Counted from the stretch's first letter, positions 1 to 8,191 are shown. The stretch: 44,332 nucleotides of DNA from Sphingomonas sp. Leaf21 (GCF_916858675.1 NZ_CAKASM010000031.1:1-44332), one strand, 5' to 3'. Notes: generated by a model from the letters alone, not told the origin. Program-made: numbers and translations.

Positions 1-1133
1 CTGGCGAACAGCCGTTGCAACTCCTCTTCCTGAAAGGTCTGGCGAGCGGCGCCGCCGGTCTTGGAATAGCCGAGGATCGGCACATCGCGGCCCTCGTTGC
101 GGCTGATCCACTTCTGGCCCTTGGCGAAGCTCAGCAACGCCTGAATCGCGCCCACCCGTTTCTTGAGCGTCGCGGGGCTGATCCGGGGCGTATCGGAATG
201 CCGATGGCGATCGAGGCGGTCGGTAAAGCTCAGCTCGCGATCCGCGCGCGGCATGGAGGCGGGCAGATGGGCCGCTTCGTCGCGATAATCGAGGAGGTCG
301 TTGTTGACGACCTCCTCGACGGGGATGTCGCCGATGAAATCGATGAAATCGCGTGCGGCACCCTCATACTCGTGCGCGCTCTGCAGGGAGGGCTGCATCA
401 CCGCCTGCCAGTCCGCGAACAATTCCATCAGGCGCAGGTCGGGGCGTAGGCGGCCCGAGGTCGGACGACGCTTGCGGGCCTTGGGCGTTTCGACCGGGAC
501 CGCGTCGAGATAGGTACTGATCGCGGCCTCGATGCCTTCTGGGAGATCCAATGCTGTCGTGTTATTGTGCCGGGCGATCTGGCTGACGATACGGCCAATC
601 TGTTGGTTTCTGGCGTCGGGACGGAAGCGTTCATCGCCCCAGCGCCAGATCGTACCGGGCGCATGGCCTAGAGTCGGCTTGCGTCCAGGATGATCGCGGA
701 ACAGTGCGGCGTTGTTCGCCATTTCCCACCATTGCTGGTCATGCAGTGGGGCAGGGGAGCTGCATCCGGTCGGGGTTGCGTTCCACAGCCCCCGATCGAG
801 TTCCAGCCTGGCCAGTAGCAGCCGTTCTTCACCATCCAGTCCGCCAGTCTTGAATTCGGGCCCCTGGAAATAGGCGAATACCATTTCGTCGGCACGGTCG
901 CGCGCGGAAGGGCAGGGGCTGCCCGTTGCCTTGAGCCGGGTCCGTGCCTCTTCGAACCGCTGTTCGAGTGCGGCATTGGCTTGAAGGAATAGCACCGTGG
1001 CTTCGTTGCTATTCTTCGTGCCGAGCGAAACCTTCCACAGCGCCTTGCCGTCGAATGCGGGGCGCAGCTTCTCGGGGATCTGTCGGCGCAGGTAATAAAC
1101 GCCGGTCGCAGGGTGTTTCCAGGGTGTCGCCAT
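1..1133 (-). CDS. Tyrosine recombinase (phage/island integrase), C-terminus cut off by window edge
   Basis: The minus-strand frame is open from the ATG at 1133 to the window edge, giving about 377 residues with no stop. The N-terminus (MATPWKHPATGVYYLRRQIP) matches the short beta-rich module, DUF6538-like, that opens many proteobacterial tyrosine recombinases. A helical core-binding segment follows at roughly residues 240-300. The last visible residues (TFQEEELQRLFA) are typical of the start of the catalytic domain, so the R-H-R-Y residues lie outside the window. The protein would catalyse site-specific integration and excision. It begins 92 bases downstream of the tRNA-Glu 3' end and runs away from it, the usual geometry of an element inserted in a tRNA gene. 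Base composition is visibly less G/C-biased than in the neighbouring recJ. Family assignment is confident; the element type (prophage, ICE or island) cannot be told. Confidence 0.85.
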   Translation of the reverse strand, partial: MATPWKHPATGVYYLRRQIPEKLRPAFDGKALWKVSLGTKNSNEATVLFLQANAALEQRFEEARTRLKATGSPCPSARDRADEMVFAYFQGPEFKTGGLDGEERLLLARLELDRGLWNATPTGCSSPAPLHDQQWWEMANNAALFRDHPGRKPTLGHAPGTIWRWGDERFRPDARNQQIGRIVSQIARHNNTTALDLPEGIEAAISTYLDAVPVETPKARKRRPTSGRLRPDLRLMELFADWQAVMQPSLQSAHEYEGAARDFIDFIGDIPVEEVVNNDLLDYRDEAAHLPASMPRADRELSFTDRLDRHRHSDTPRISPATLKKRVGAIQALLSFAKGQKWISRNEGRDVPILGYSKTGGAARQTFQEEELQRLFA

Positions 1134-1147
1134 GAGGGCCATAAAAT

Positions 1148-1179
1148 GCTCGCTGTACCTATGTGCTGTACCAGCGAGC
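1148..1179. promoter_or_regulatory. Inverted repeat upstream of integrase
   Basis: Arms GCTCGCT (1148-1154) and AGCGAGC (1173-1179) form a perfect 7-bp dyad. GTAC sits inside each arm, with a one-base offset. GCTGTAC also occurs twice as a direct repeat. The dyad lies 15-46 bases upstream of the integrase ATG, where an autoregulatory operator or a recombinase or excisionase binding site would be expected. Function is inferred from position and symmetry only. Confidence 0.35.
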
Positions 1180-1225
1180 GGCAAAGAATGGCTTAATCGC
1201 GCAATTCTGCGCTCTTGAGCACAGA

Positions 1226-1300
1226 TGGTGACCCCTACGGGAATCGAACCCGTGTTTCAGCCGTGAAAGGGCCGCGTCCTAACCGCTAGACGAAGGGGCC
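1226..1300 (-). tRNA. tRNA-Glu (anticodon TTC)
   Basis: Read on the minus strand, the cloverleaf starts GGCCCCU and closes with AGGGGUC, giving a seven-pair acceptor stem. Discriminator A is followed by an encoded CCA (complement at 1226-1228). The anticodon loop is CUUUCAC with anticodon UUC (complement at 1265-1267), and the T-loop is GGGUUCGAUUCCC. The D-arm has the usual AGCGGUUAGGA. The gene is intact next to an integrase, so the inserted element presumably restores the 3' end. It is the likely attachment site. Confidence 0.96.
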
Positions 1301-1368
1301 GCCGGGTGGCGTGGAGGGGCCTCTAAGGGAGGGGGTGGATGGGGTCAAGGGCTTTTTTCAATTCCATT

Positions 1369-3123
1369 TCAGTCGGCCCAGGCGGCGTCCTCCACGTGCA
1401 GTTCGGCGACGTCGCGGCCCGACCAGTCGTCGACCTTGGCGCGCCCCGCGAGCCACAGTCGACGTGTGCCGCCCGCGCCCAGGAGAGCCTGGCCCAGAGC
1501 GGTGTCGGCCTGGCGGAAGGCCATGGCCTTCAGGCTGCGACCATCGGGGCCGGCGACGATCGCGCGGACGTGATTGGTGCCGACCAGGTCCGCGCGGATG
1601 ACGCGGAAGGGGCCGGCGGCGACGCGCGGGGCGGGCCAGCCCATGCCATAGGGACCGCCCGCATCCATCGCACCGACCAGCGCCGGGTTCACGCCACCGG
1701 GCGCCAGCACCGCGTCGACGAGCAGCGCGCGACCTGCGCTCGCCTTCACCACGGCTTCGGCGAGCCGTTCCTCGAGGAAATCGGCGAGTTCGGCGATCCG
1801 TGCCGCCTCGACCGTAAGGCCCGCCGCCATGGCATGGCCGCCGCCCGCGATCAGCAGGCCATGCTCCCTGGCCGAGAGGATCGCGGCGCCCAGATCGACG
1901 CCGCTGATCGAGCGGCCCGAGCCCTTGCCGACGCCGTTCTCGTCGAGTGCAATGACGATGGCGGGGCGGTCGAGCTTTTCCTTCAGGCGCCCGGCGACGA
2001 TGCCGATGACGCCGGGATGCCAGCCCTGGCCGGACACGATGGCGACCTGGCGCGCGCGGTCGACGCCGGTTTCCGCGACGGCCTGGACCCCGGCCTCGAT
2101 CGCGCGGCGTTCGTCGTTGAAATGGTTGAGCTCTTCGGCGATGGCGCGCGCTTCGGCGGGATCGTCGGTGGTGAGCAGGCGAACCCCCAGATCGGCGCGG
2201 CCGACACGCCCGCCCGCGTTGATGCGCGGCCCCAGCGCAAAGCCGAGGTCGGTGCAGGTCGGCGCGCGGGTCAGCCGTGCCGCGTCGATCAGCGCGGCGA
2301 GCCCGACATTGCGACGCTGCGCCATCACCTTCAGGCCCTGCGCCACGAAGGCCCGGTTGAGGCCGCGTAGCGGTGCGACGTCGGCGACCGTGCCCAGCGC
2401 CACCAGGTCGAGCAGGTCGAGCAGCCGGGGCTCGGGCCGATCGGCAAAGTAGCCGCGCGTGCGAAGCGTCCGGATCAGCGCCGCCCCCAACAGGAAGCAG
2501 ACGCCGACCGCCGCCAGATGGCCGTGGGCCGCGCCCTCCGTCTCGTCCAGCCGGTTGGGATTGACCACGGCATGCGCACGCGGGAGCTCGGTCGCGCATT
2601 TGTGATGATCGACGACCAGTATCTCGATCCCGGCGGCGTGGGCGGCGGCGAGCGGTTCGAAGGCCTGCGCGCCGCAGTCGACCGTGACGATCAGGTTCGC
2701 ACCCTCGGCCTGCAGCCGCAGCAACGCCGCCTCGGTCGGGCCATAGCCCTCGGTCATGCGATCGGGGATATAGGCGCGGGGGGCGAGGCCGAGGTCGCGG
2801 AGCAGCCGGACCATCACCGCCGCCGAGGTCGCCCCGTCGACATCGTAATCGCCGAAGATCGCGACGGCCTCGCGCGCGATCACCGCGTCGGCCAGCCGCT
2901 GTGCGGCGCGGTCCATGTCGCGGAAGATCGACGGGTCGGGCATGAAGGCGCGGATCGAGGGCGCGCGATGCGCCTCGACCGCATCGGGCGGACAGCCACG
3001 CGCGAGGAGCAGCTGCGCCACGAGGTCGTCATGCGCCATGCCGTCGCGCGCGTCGGCGGCGAGCGCGCGCCAGCGCCAGGGTTGGCCCAGGATCGACTGG
3101 GCGATGCCGAGAACCTCGGTCAT
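1369..3123 (-). CDS. recJ: Single-stranded-DNA-specific exonuclease RecJ
   Basis: The 584-residue product is a RecJ-type 5'-3' single-strand DNA exonuclease of the DHH/DHHA1 phosphoesterase family, acting in recombinational and mismatch repair. The first metal-binding motif is DYDVDG (residues 92-97), followed by VDCG near 148-151, DHH at 172-174 and GTVADVAPL. The DHHA1 half carries GKGSGRS and the nucleic-acid-binding GGGHAMAAG, and a C-terminal OB-like region follows. Length is normal for the family. The frame stays open to an ATG 45 bases upstream (3168). The start at 3123 is preferred because family N-termini begin near MTEVLGIAQS, although no strong Shine-Dalgarno sequence is visible. 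It is followed on the same strand by an unrelated hydroxylase. Confidence 0.95.
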   Translation of the reverse strand: MTEVLGIAQSILGQPWRWRALAADARDGMAHDDLVAQLLLARGCPPDAVEAHRAPSIRAFMPDPSIFRDMDRAAQRLADAVIAREAVAIFGDYDVDGATSAAVMVRLLRDLGLAPRAYIPDRMTEGYGPTEAALLRLQAEGANLIVTVDCGAQAFEPLAAAHAAGIEILVVDHHKCATELPRAHAVVNPNRLDETEGAAHGHLAAVGVCFLLGAALIRTLRTRGYFADRPEPRLLDLLDLVALGTVADVAPLRGLNRAFVAQGLKVMAQRRNVGLAALIDAARLTRAPTCTDLGFALGPRINAGGRVGRADLGVRLLTTDDPAEARAIAEELNHFNDERRAIEAGVQAVAETGVDRARQVAIVSGQGWHPGVIGIVAGRLKEKLDRPAIVIALDENGVGKGSGRSISGVDLGAAILSAREHGLLIAGGGHAMAAGLTVEAARIAELADFLEERLAEAVVKASAGRALLVDAVLAPGGVNPALVGAMDAGGPYGMGWPAPRVAAGPFRVIRADLVGTNHVRAIVAGPDGRSLKAMAFRQADTALGQALLGAGGTRRLWLAGRAKVDDWSGRDVAELHVEDAAWAD

Positions 3124-3228
3124 GGGCGGATCACGAGAAGCGGGAACGTCACGCGAACGCCATGCCATGCGAGGCGGAGTCGCGACAAGGGGGAGGCTTC
3201 GGGTGCCGCAGCCGCAGATGGGGCGTGG

Positions 3229-3915
3229 TTACTGGACCCAATTGCCTTCGCGAAACCATTTGGTGATGACGTACTTGGTGCCTTCGACCACCGGCATCCC
3301 CTCGTGCAGCGTCATCTCATTGGGGCTGCCATCGGGTTTCATGTTGTTCCAGGCGAGCAGCAATCCCCGTCGCGGTGCGACGCGGATGCCCGCCTGCGGG
3401 AACCAGGTCGCGCCCCCCTCCGCCACGTCGTTGAGGTAGATCATCGCGGTCCAAGTCCGCTGTCCGCCATGGACGCGGACCTTCTCCCAGTATTTCTCGG
3501 TTTCATGGAAATAGTCGTGATGCGCGCGAAACTGCTGGCCGGGGGCGTAGCGCTGCCCCTGCATCGTCTCGCCCTGTTCGGGCGAGATGCCGAGCAACGC
3601 GGCGATCGACTCGTCGATCGGCTGCACGTCGGGGGACCAGCGCGCCATGTCGCAGCTTTCCGAGGTGCGAAAGCCGTAATCCGGCCGGTCGGACAGCAGG
3701 GTCGAGGGCCGACGATTGGAGTCGATCATCGCCATCAGCTTGTCGCACTGCGCGGGCGTCAGGAAGTCGGCGTGGTAATAGATTTGCGCCGCATCGGTCG
3801 TCACCCGCGTGACCGCCGGATTGGCGTCGAGATGCTGCGCGACGCTGACCGCGAATCGTGCGCGGACGGGGGAGGCGGCGGGGTTGCCCTTGGGCTTCCT
3901 CGAAAAGAACGACAT
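3229..3915 (-). CDS. 2-oxoglutarate/Fe(II) oxygenase, prolyl 4-hydroxylase type
   Basis: The 228-residue protein matches the catalytic domain of prolyl 4-hydroxylase-like dioxygenases (P4Hc). The iron ligands are visible as HxD at H132-D134 in the segment RAHHDYF, with the distal histidine H204 in TLHEGMP. The 2-oxoglutarate-binding lysine is probably K214 in GTKYVITKWFR. EGGATWFP is the conserved core strand. No signal peptide is seen, so the protein is probably cytosolic. Bacterial members hydroxylate proline in proteins such as EF-Tu or in small molecules; the substrate here is unknown. The frame is open upstream to 4110, but MSFFSRKPKG at 3915 is the first start that leaves the family domain at a normal distance. 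It overlaps nothing and stands alone between recJ and an rcnB-like gene. Confidence 0.85.
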   Translation of the reverse strand: MSFFSRKPKGNPAASPVRARFAVSVAQHLDANPAVTRVTTDAAQIYYHADFLTPAQCDKLMAMIDSNRRPSTLLSDRPDYGFRTSESCDMARWSPDVQPIDESIAALLGISPEQGETMQGQRYAPGQQFRAHHDYFHETEKYWEKVRVHGGQRTWTAMIYLNDVAEGGATWFPQAGIRVAPRRGLLLAWNNMKPDGSPNEMTLHEGMPVVEGTKYVITKWFREGNWVQ

Positions 3916-3979
3916 GGCATCGGATGTGCGACGACACAGCGCCAAAGACAAGAGGCTTGCGACGCAGGGGGGGAAGGGG

Positions 3980-4004
3980 GGGAGGGGGCACGAGACCCCC
4001 TCCC
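3980..4004. terminator. GC-rich hairpin between convergently spaced ends, possible terminator
   Basis: GGGAGGGGG and CCCCCTCCC form a 9-bp stem around a 7-base loop just beyond the stop of the rcnB-like gene. Neither strand has a T-tract, so factor-independent termination is doubtful. Stabilisation of the 3' end is the alternative. Confidence 0.4.
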
Positions 4005-4012
4005 ACGCGCGC

Positions 4013-4966
4013 TCACCAGAATATGTCGTAGACCACGTCGACGACCAAGCCGCTGCGCAGGTCGACCAGGATCGCGTCGTTATAATAACGGACCCAGCGA
4101 TAGGAGCCATAGGCGGGCGGCAGGCGATAGGCGAAGGGATCGTCCAGCCAGTAGCTCTGGCCGAAGAAGATCGGATCGATGATCACCCCGCTGGAGAAGC
4201 GTTGATAGTCATATCCGCCATAGGGCGCGTAATAGCGGGGCAGGTGATAGGCACCGCGATTCATCGAGCGCCAGCTCAACCAGTCGTAACGCCGGTCCTG
4301 CCGCCAGCCGCGATTCCACTGGTTCGCCCAGGCGCGACGCTCGGCAAAGCCATAGGCCTGGTCCGAATGGTCGCGCCAGTCGCCGAAGCTGCGCTGCCAG
4401 CGGTCGCGATCCTCACGCTGGCGGCGGGGGTCGTCGCGCCAGCCGCGATCGACGCGCACGCCGTCCGGACCGCGATCGGGACGGACCTGATCCGGGCGGC
4501 CCTGATCCGGGCGGGGCGCGGGACGCGGATCACCGGCATAGCCACCGGGGCGGTTCCAGCCTCCCCGGTCGTCCGGGCGTGGCTGATCCTGGCCGGGGCG
4601 GGGGCCGCCGCCAAAGCCGCCGCCACGACCGCCCCATTGCCCGCGATCGCGCCATTCGCCCCGATTGACAGGTGCGGCCTGGGGCGGCGGGGCGGGCTGG
4701 GGCGCGCGAGGCGCCTCGGCATGGTCGGGGCGGAAGGCGGGGCGGTTCTCCGGAAAGGCCTCGCGACTGTTGAAGACCGGGCGACCTTCATTGCGCTCCA
4801 GACGTCCGGCCGGGCCGCCGGGCCCGCCGCGCGGGGGCCCCTCATGCCGTCCGTGCGGGGCCTGGTCGATCGCCTGCTGCGCCCGCGCCACGGCGGGCAT
4901 CGCGCCCGCCACCATCGTCGTCGCGGCCAGTAGAGCCGCCATCATGTGCCTGTTCATCTCCGCCAT
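4013..4966 (-). CDS. RcnB-family periplasmic protein with Gly/Arg/Asp-rich linker
   Basis: The 317-residue product begins with a signal peptide (hydrophobic run AALLAATTMVAG, then AVARAQ). A long low-complexity region rich in Gly, Pro, Arg and Asp follows, about residues 35-200. The last 100 residues (YDWLSWRSMNRGAYHLPRYY onward, ending in DIFW) match the RcnB family. E. coli RcnB is a periplasmic protein that modulates Ni/Co efflux. In sphingomonads the family is expanded and mostly uncharacterised, so a metal role here is only inference. No metal transporter is adjacent. The same frame is open to 5515, but that part is antisense-free coding for the next gene in another frame. Start 4966 or the internal ATG at 4957 are both possible; GGGGATGGCGGAG precedes the latter. 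Confidence 0.75.
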   Translation of the reverse strand: MAEMNRHMMAALLAATTMVAGAMPAVARAQQAIDQAPHGRHEGPPRGGPGGPAGRLERNEGRPVFNSREAFPENRPAFRPDHAEAPRAPQPAPPPQAAPVNRGEWRDRGQWGGRGGGFGGGPRPGQDQPRPDDRGGWNRPGGYAGDPRPAPRPDQGRPDQVRPDRGPDGVRVDRGWRDDPRRQREDRDRWQRSFGDWRDHSDQAYGFAERRAWANQWNRGWRQDRRYDWLSWRSMNRGAYHLPRYYAPYGGYDYQRFSSGVIIDPIFFGQSYWLDDPFAYRLPPAYGSYRWVRYYNDAILVDLRSGLVVDVVYDIFW

Positions 4967-5082
4967 CCCCAAGTGTCGGCGCACGAGCCGACCCCGATCA
5001 TGCGATGGACCCTGCCATGCTTGCGTTGAGCGGATGCTGAACCCGTCTGTCAGCTTGGTGAAAGAATCGTGGCGATGGACAC

Positions 5083-5640
5083 TCACCGCTCCTCGCGCGG
5101 TGCTGGCCGGGGTGCCAGCGCCGGGACGGCGCGCGCGGCGTCGACAGGATCCGTCCCCGGCAGTGGCGCGGCGGGAATGGTTTCCTCGCCGCGAGCAGCC
5201 CGCGCGGCGCGCTGGATCGCCTCGACCAGCCGCGGATAGATACCGCAGCGGCAGATATTGGTGATCGATGCGCGGATCACCGCTTCGGAAGGGTCCGGGA
5301 TATGATGGATCAGCGCGGCGGCAGCCATCACCATCCCGGGAACGCAATAGCCGCATTGGCCGACATTGGCGGCGAGGAACGCCTGTTGCACCGGATGGGA
5401 GCGATCGCGCGACAGCCCCTCGATCGTGGTTACGACGCTGCCTTCGATCCGGCCGATCGGCACCTGACAACTCCGCACCGCGCGCCCGTCGACATCCACC
5501 GTGCAGGCGCCGCAATCACCGGTGCCGCAGCCATATTTGGCGCCGGTCAGGTTCGACCCGTCGCGCAGCGCCCATAACAGCGGCGTATCGGCGGGAAGGC
5601 GATAGCGGACGGGTTGATTGTTGACGGTCAGGCTGGTCAT
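5083..5640 (-). CDS. Small [2Fe-2S] subunit of a molybdenum hydroxylase (IorA/CoxS type), orphan
   Basis: The 185-residue protein has the two-cluster architecture of the small subunits of xanthine dehydrogenase-type enzymes. The plant-ferredoxin cluster ligands are C38, C43, C46 and C58; the second cluster uses C96, C99, C130 and C132. Q95 sits where the molybdopterin cytosine dinucleotide contact is expected. It most resembles isoquinoline 1-oxidoreductase alpha subunits but carries an extra Ala/Pro/Arg-rich tail of about 35 residues. All iron ligands are present, so it should be functional. The molybdenum-binding large subunit that normally follows is absent: downstream lies the RcnB-like gene, upstream the CoA-transferase. 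MTSLTVNNQP at 5640 is chosen as start; an upstream ATG at 5685 would add 15 residues. Confidence 0.85.
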   Translation of the reverse strand: MTSLTVNNQPVRYRLPADTPLLWALRDGSNLTGAKYGCGTGDCGACTVDVDGRAVRSCQVPIGRIEGSVVTTIEGLSRDRSHPVQQAFLAANVGQCGYCVPGMVMAAAALIHHIPDPSEAVIRASITNICRCGIYPRLVEAIQRAARAARGEETIPAAPLPGTDPVDAARAVPALAPRPAPREER

Positions 5641-5724
5641 CGCCGCCGGTTCATAGCGGATCACCGCGAGGAAGCCATCTCGCACGGTCGCCGCAACGCA
5701 GACGGGGGCCTTTCTCGGGGGGCG

Positions 5725-6858
5725 TCAGGCGTCTCCGTTGCCCAGCATCGGCGCGGCCTTGTCGAGCGTCAGCCCGGCATCGGAAAAGCGGATGGGCGAG
5801 CGTACCCCCGGTACGGCCGAGCCGTCGGGGCGTTGCGGCGCGATGGCGAGGCCCCGCGCGACGATTTGCGGATCGGCGAAGGCCTGTTCCACCGTGTTGA
5901 TCGGCCCCGCCGGAACGCCGGCCCCCTCCAGCGCCGCGAGCAGATCGTCGCGCCGCCAGCGCTTGGTCGCCGCCTCGATAACGGGCGTCAGCACGGCGCG
6001 GTGTTCGCAGCGTAGCGCATTGGTGGCGTAGCGCGGATCGTCGCCCTCGATCCCGACCACCGCTGCGAAGCGCCGGAACTGGGCGTCGTTGCCGACCGCC
6101 AGGATGAACCAGCCATCGCTCGCCGGGAATGCGGCATAGGGCACGATATTGGGATGCGCGTTGCCCAGCCGGGTCGGCGTCACCCCCGATGCCAGATAGT
6201 TCATCGCCTGGTTGGCGAGCACGCCGGTCATCGTGTCGAGCAGCGCCATGTCGATCTGCTGCCCGCGCCCGGTCCGGTTCCGCATGTGCAGCGCCGCCTG
6301 GATCGCGATCACCGCATAGAGCCCGGTCATGATGTCGGCGAGCGCGACACCGATCTTCTGCGGCGCGCCGCCGGGCTCGCCGGTCAGGTCCATGATGCCG
6401 CTCATCCCCTGCACGATGAAGTCATATCCCGCGCGCGGGGCATAGGGACCGTCCTGTCCGAAGCCGGTGATCGAGCAATAGACGAGGCGCGGATTGAGCG
6501 CCGACAGGCTGGCATAGTCGAGGCCATAGCGGACGAGGCCGCCCAGCTTGAAATTCTCGATGACGACATCGGCGTCGGCGATCAGCGCGCGGACCCTGGC
6601 CTGCCCCTCGGGCGTGGTGAAGTCGGCGACGATCGACGCCTTGCCGCGATTGGTTGCATGGAAATAGGCGGCGTCCCGGCTGCCGTCCGGATTGGCGATG
6701 AAGGGCGGCCCCCAACGGCGGGTGTCGTCGCCGTCCGGGCTCTCGACCTTGATCACTGTCGCGCCGAGATCGGCCAGCACCTGCCCGGCCCAGGGACCGG
6801 CGAGGATGCGGGCGAGCTCGACGACCTTCAGGCCGGTGAGAGGGGATGGGTTCGCCAT
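5725..6858 (-). CDS. Family III CoA-transferase (CaiB/BaiF), probable glutarate CoA-transferase
   Basis: The 377-residue protein is a class III CoA-transferase. The N-terminus (GLKVVELARILAGPWAGQ) and ENFKLGGLVRYGLDY are diagnostic. The catalytic aspartate that forms the acyl anhydride is D175 in ALADIMTG, and TGRGQQIDMALLD follows. The gene lies directly downstream of glutaryl-CoA dehydrogenase on the same strand. That arrangement recalls human SUGCT, which moves CoA from succinyl-CoA to glutarate, so glutarate is the most likely acceptor; this is inference from context. The ATG at 6858 is preceded by GGGGAGG eight bases away, a Shine-Dalgarno sequence formed by the end of a repeat element. 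A TTG two codons earlier is less likely. Confidence 0.88.
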   Translation of the reverse strand: MANPSPLTGLKVVELARILAGPWAGQVLADLGATVIKVESPDGDDTRRWGPPFIANPDGSRDAAYFHATNRGKASIVADFTTPEGQARVRALIADADVVIENFKLGGLVRYGLDYASLSALNPRLVYCSITGFGQDGPYAPRAGYDFIVQGMSGIMDLTGEPGGAPQKIGVALADIMTGLYAVIAIQAALHMRNRTGRGQQIDMALLDTMTGVLANQAMNYLASGVTPTRLGNAHPNIVPYAAFPASDGWFILAVGNDAQFRRFAAVVGIEGDDPRYATNALRCEHRAVLTPVIEAATKRWRRDDLLAALEGAGVPAGPINTVEQAFADPQIVARGLAIAPQRPDGSAVPGVRSPIRFSDAGLTLDKAAPMLGNGDA

Positions 6859-6862
6859 CTTC

Positions 6863-6996
6863 AATCCTCCCCATCGTCAGATGGGGAGGGGGACCATTGC
6901 GCCAGCAATGGTGGAGGGGCGTGACGGACTGGCCATGCCCCTCCACCACGCCCTGCGGGCGCGGTTCCCCTCCCCAAGCGGTGCTTGGGGAGGATT
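6863..6996. repeat. Composite palindromic element, copy A (134 bp)
   Basis: The gap between gcdH and the CoA-transferase gene is almost wholly one element. Two modules of about 60 bases, 6863-6920 (inverted) and 6937-6996, share the start GCCCCTCCACCA and the end GCTTGGGGAGGATT or a variant. Each holds two hairpins. Stem 1 differs between modules (CCATTGC/GCAATGG against CGCCC/GGGCG) but remains paired. Stem 2 is CTCCCCATC/GATGGGGAG or CTCCCCAAGC/GCTTGGGGAG. The same module occurs twice at 23041-23174, in the opposite mutual orientation. Confidence 0.8.
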
Positions 6997-7006
6997 AGGG
7001 ACGGCC

Positions 7007-8191
7007 TCAAAACGCCGGTATCCCGGTGATGGCCCGCCCCAGGATCAGCGCATGAACGTCGTGCGCGCCTTCATAGGTGTTGACCGTCTCCAGGTTCAGC
7101 AGGTGGCGCATCACCTGATATTCGCCCGAAATCCCGTTGCCGCCATGCATGTCGCGCGACGCCCGCGCGATATCCAGCGCCTTGCCGACATTGTTGCGCT
7201 TGACGATCGAGATCATCTCGGGCGCGAACCGGCCCTCGTCCATCAGCCGCCCGATGCGCAGCGACGCCTGAAGCCCGAGCGCGATCTCGGTTTCCATATC
7301 GGCCAGCTTCTTCTGGAAGAGCTGCGTCGCGGCGAGCGGCCGCCCGAACTGCTTGCGGTCGAGGCCATAGCTCCGCGCGGCGTGGAAACAGAATTCCGCC
7401 GCGCCCAGCGCCCCCCAGCTGATCCCGTAGCGGGCGCGGTTGAGACAGCCGAACGGCCCCTTCAACCCCTCGACATGCGGAAGCAGCGCGTCCTCTCCCA
7501 CCGCCACCTCGTCCATCATCACCATGCCGGTGATCGAGGCACGCAAGGACAGCTTGTTGTCGATCTTGGGGGTGGCGAGCCCCTTCATCCCCTTTTCCAG
7601 CACGAAGCCGCGGATGGCGCCGCCATGCGCGTCCGACTTGGCCCAGATCACGAAGACATCGGCGATCGGCGAATTGGAGATCCAGGTCTTGGCGCCCGAC
7701 AGGACATAGCCGCCGTCCACCTTCCTGGCGGTGGTACGCATCCCGCCGGGGTCGGAGCCCGCGTCGGGCTCGGTCAGTCCGAAGCAGCCGATCCATTCGC
7801 CGCTCGCCAGTTTCGGCAGATAGCGACGTTTCTGATCCTCCGAGCCATAGGCATGGATCGGATACATGACGAGGCTCGACTGCACGCTCATCATCGAGCG
7901 GTAGCCGCTGTCGATGCGCTCCACCTCGCGCGCGATCAGGCCATAGGCGACATAGGATGCGCCGACGCCGCCATATTCCTCCGGAATGGTCGGTCCGAGC
8001 AACCCGAGCCGACCCATCTCGCGGAATATCTCGGGGTCGGTATGCTCGTTGGCGAACGCCTCGATGATGCGCGGGGCCAGCCGGTCGTCGGCATAGGCGC
8101 GCGCGGTATCGCGGATCATCCGCTCGTCATCGGTCAGCTGGTCGTCGAGCAGAAACGGATCCGCCCAGTCGAACTTGCCCATTCGGGACAT
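7007..8191 (-). CDS. gcdH: Glutaryl-CoA dehydrogenase (decarboxylating)
   Basis: This 394-residue flavoprotein of the acyl-CoA dehydrogenase family oxidises and decarboxylates glutaryl-CoA to crotonyl-CoA, the last specific step of lysine and tryptophan breakdown. Features that set GcdH apart from other family members are present. RSMMS (R98, S102) corresponds to the arginine and serine that bind the substrate carboxylate. The catalytic glutamate is E374 in NTYEGAHD, preceded by Y373. FGLTEPDAGSDP is the FAD/substrate signature. A good Shine-Dalgarno sequence (AAGGAGA) precedes the ATG. The CoA-transferase gene follows on the same strand, separated only by repeat copy A, so the two probably share a transcript. 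Confidence 0.95.
   Translation of the reverse strand: MSRMGKFDWADPFLLDDQLTDDERMIRDTARAYADDRLAPRIIEAFANEHTDPEIFREMGRLGLLGPTIPEEYGGVGASYVAYGLIAREVERIDSGYRSMMSVQSSLVMYPIHAYGSEDQKRRYLPKLASGEWIGCFGLTEPDAGSDPGGMRTTARKVDGGYVLSGAKTWISNSPIADVFVIWAKSDAHGGAIRGFVLEKGMKGLATPKIDNKLSLRASITGMVMMDEVAVGEDALLPHVEGLKGPFGCLNRARYGISWGALGAAEFCFHAARSYGLDRKQFGRPLAATQLFQKKLADMETEIALGLQASLRIGRLMDEGRFAPEMISIVKRNNVGKALDIARASRDMHGGNGISGEYQVMRHLLNLETVNTYEGAHDVHALILGRAITGIPAF

Noticed and set aside
4967..5515. N-terminal extension of the RcnB-like protein to 500 residues
   Set aside because: The extension overlaps the [2Fe-2S] subunit gene in another frame and the signal peptide begins at 4957-4966.
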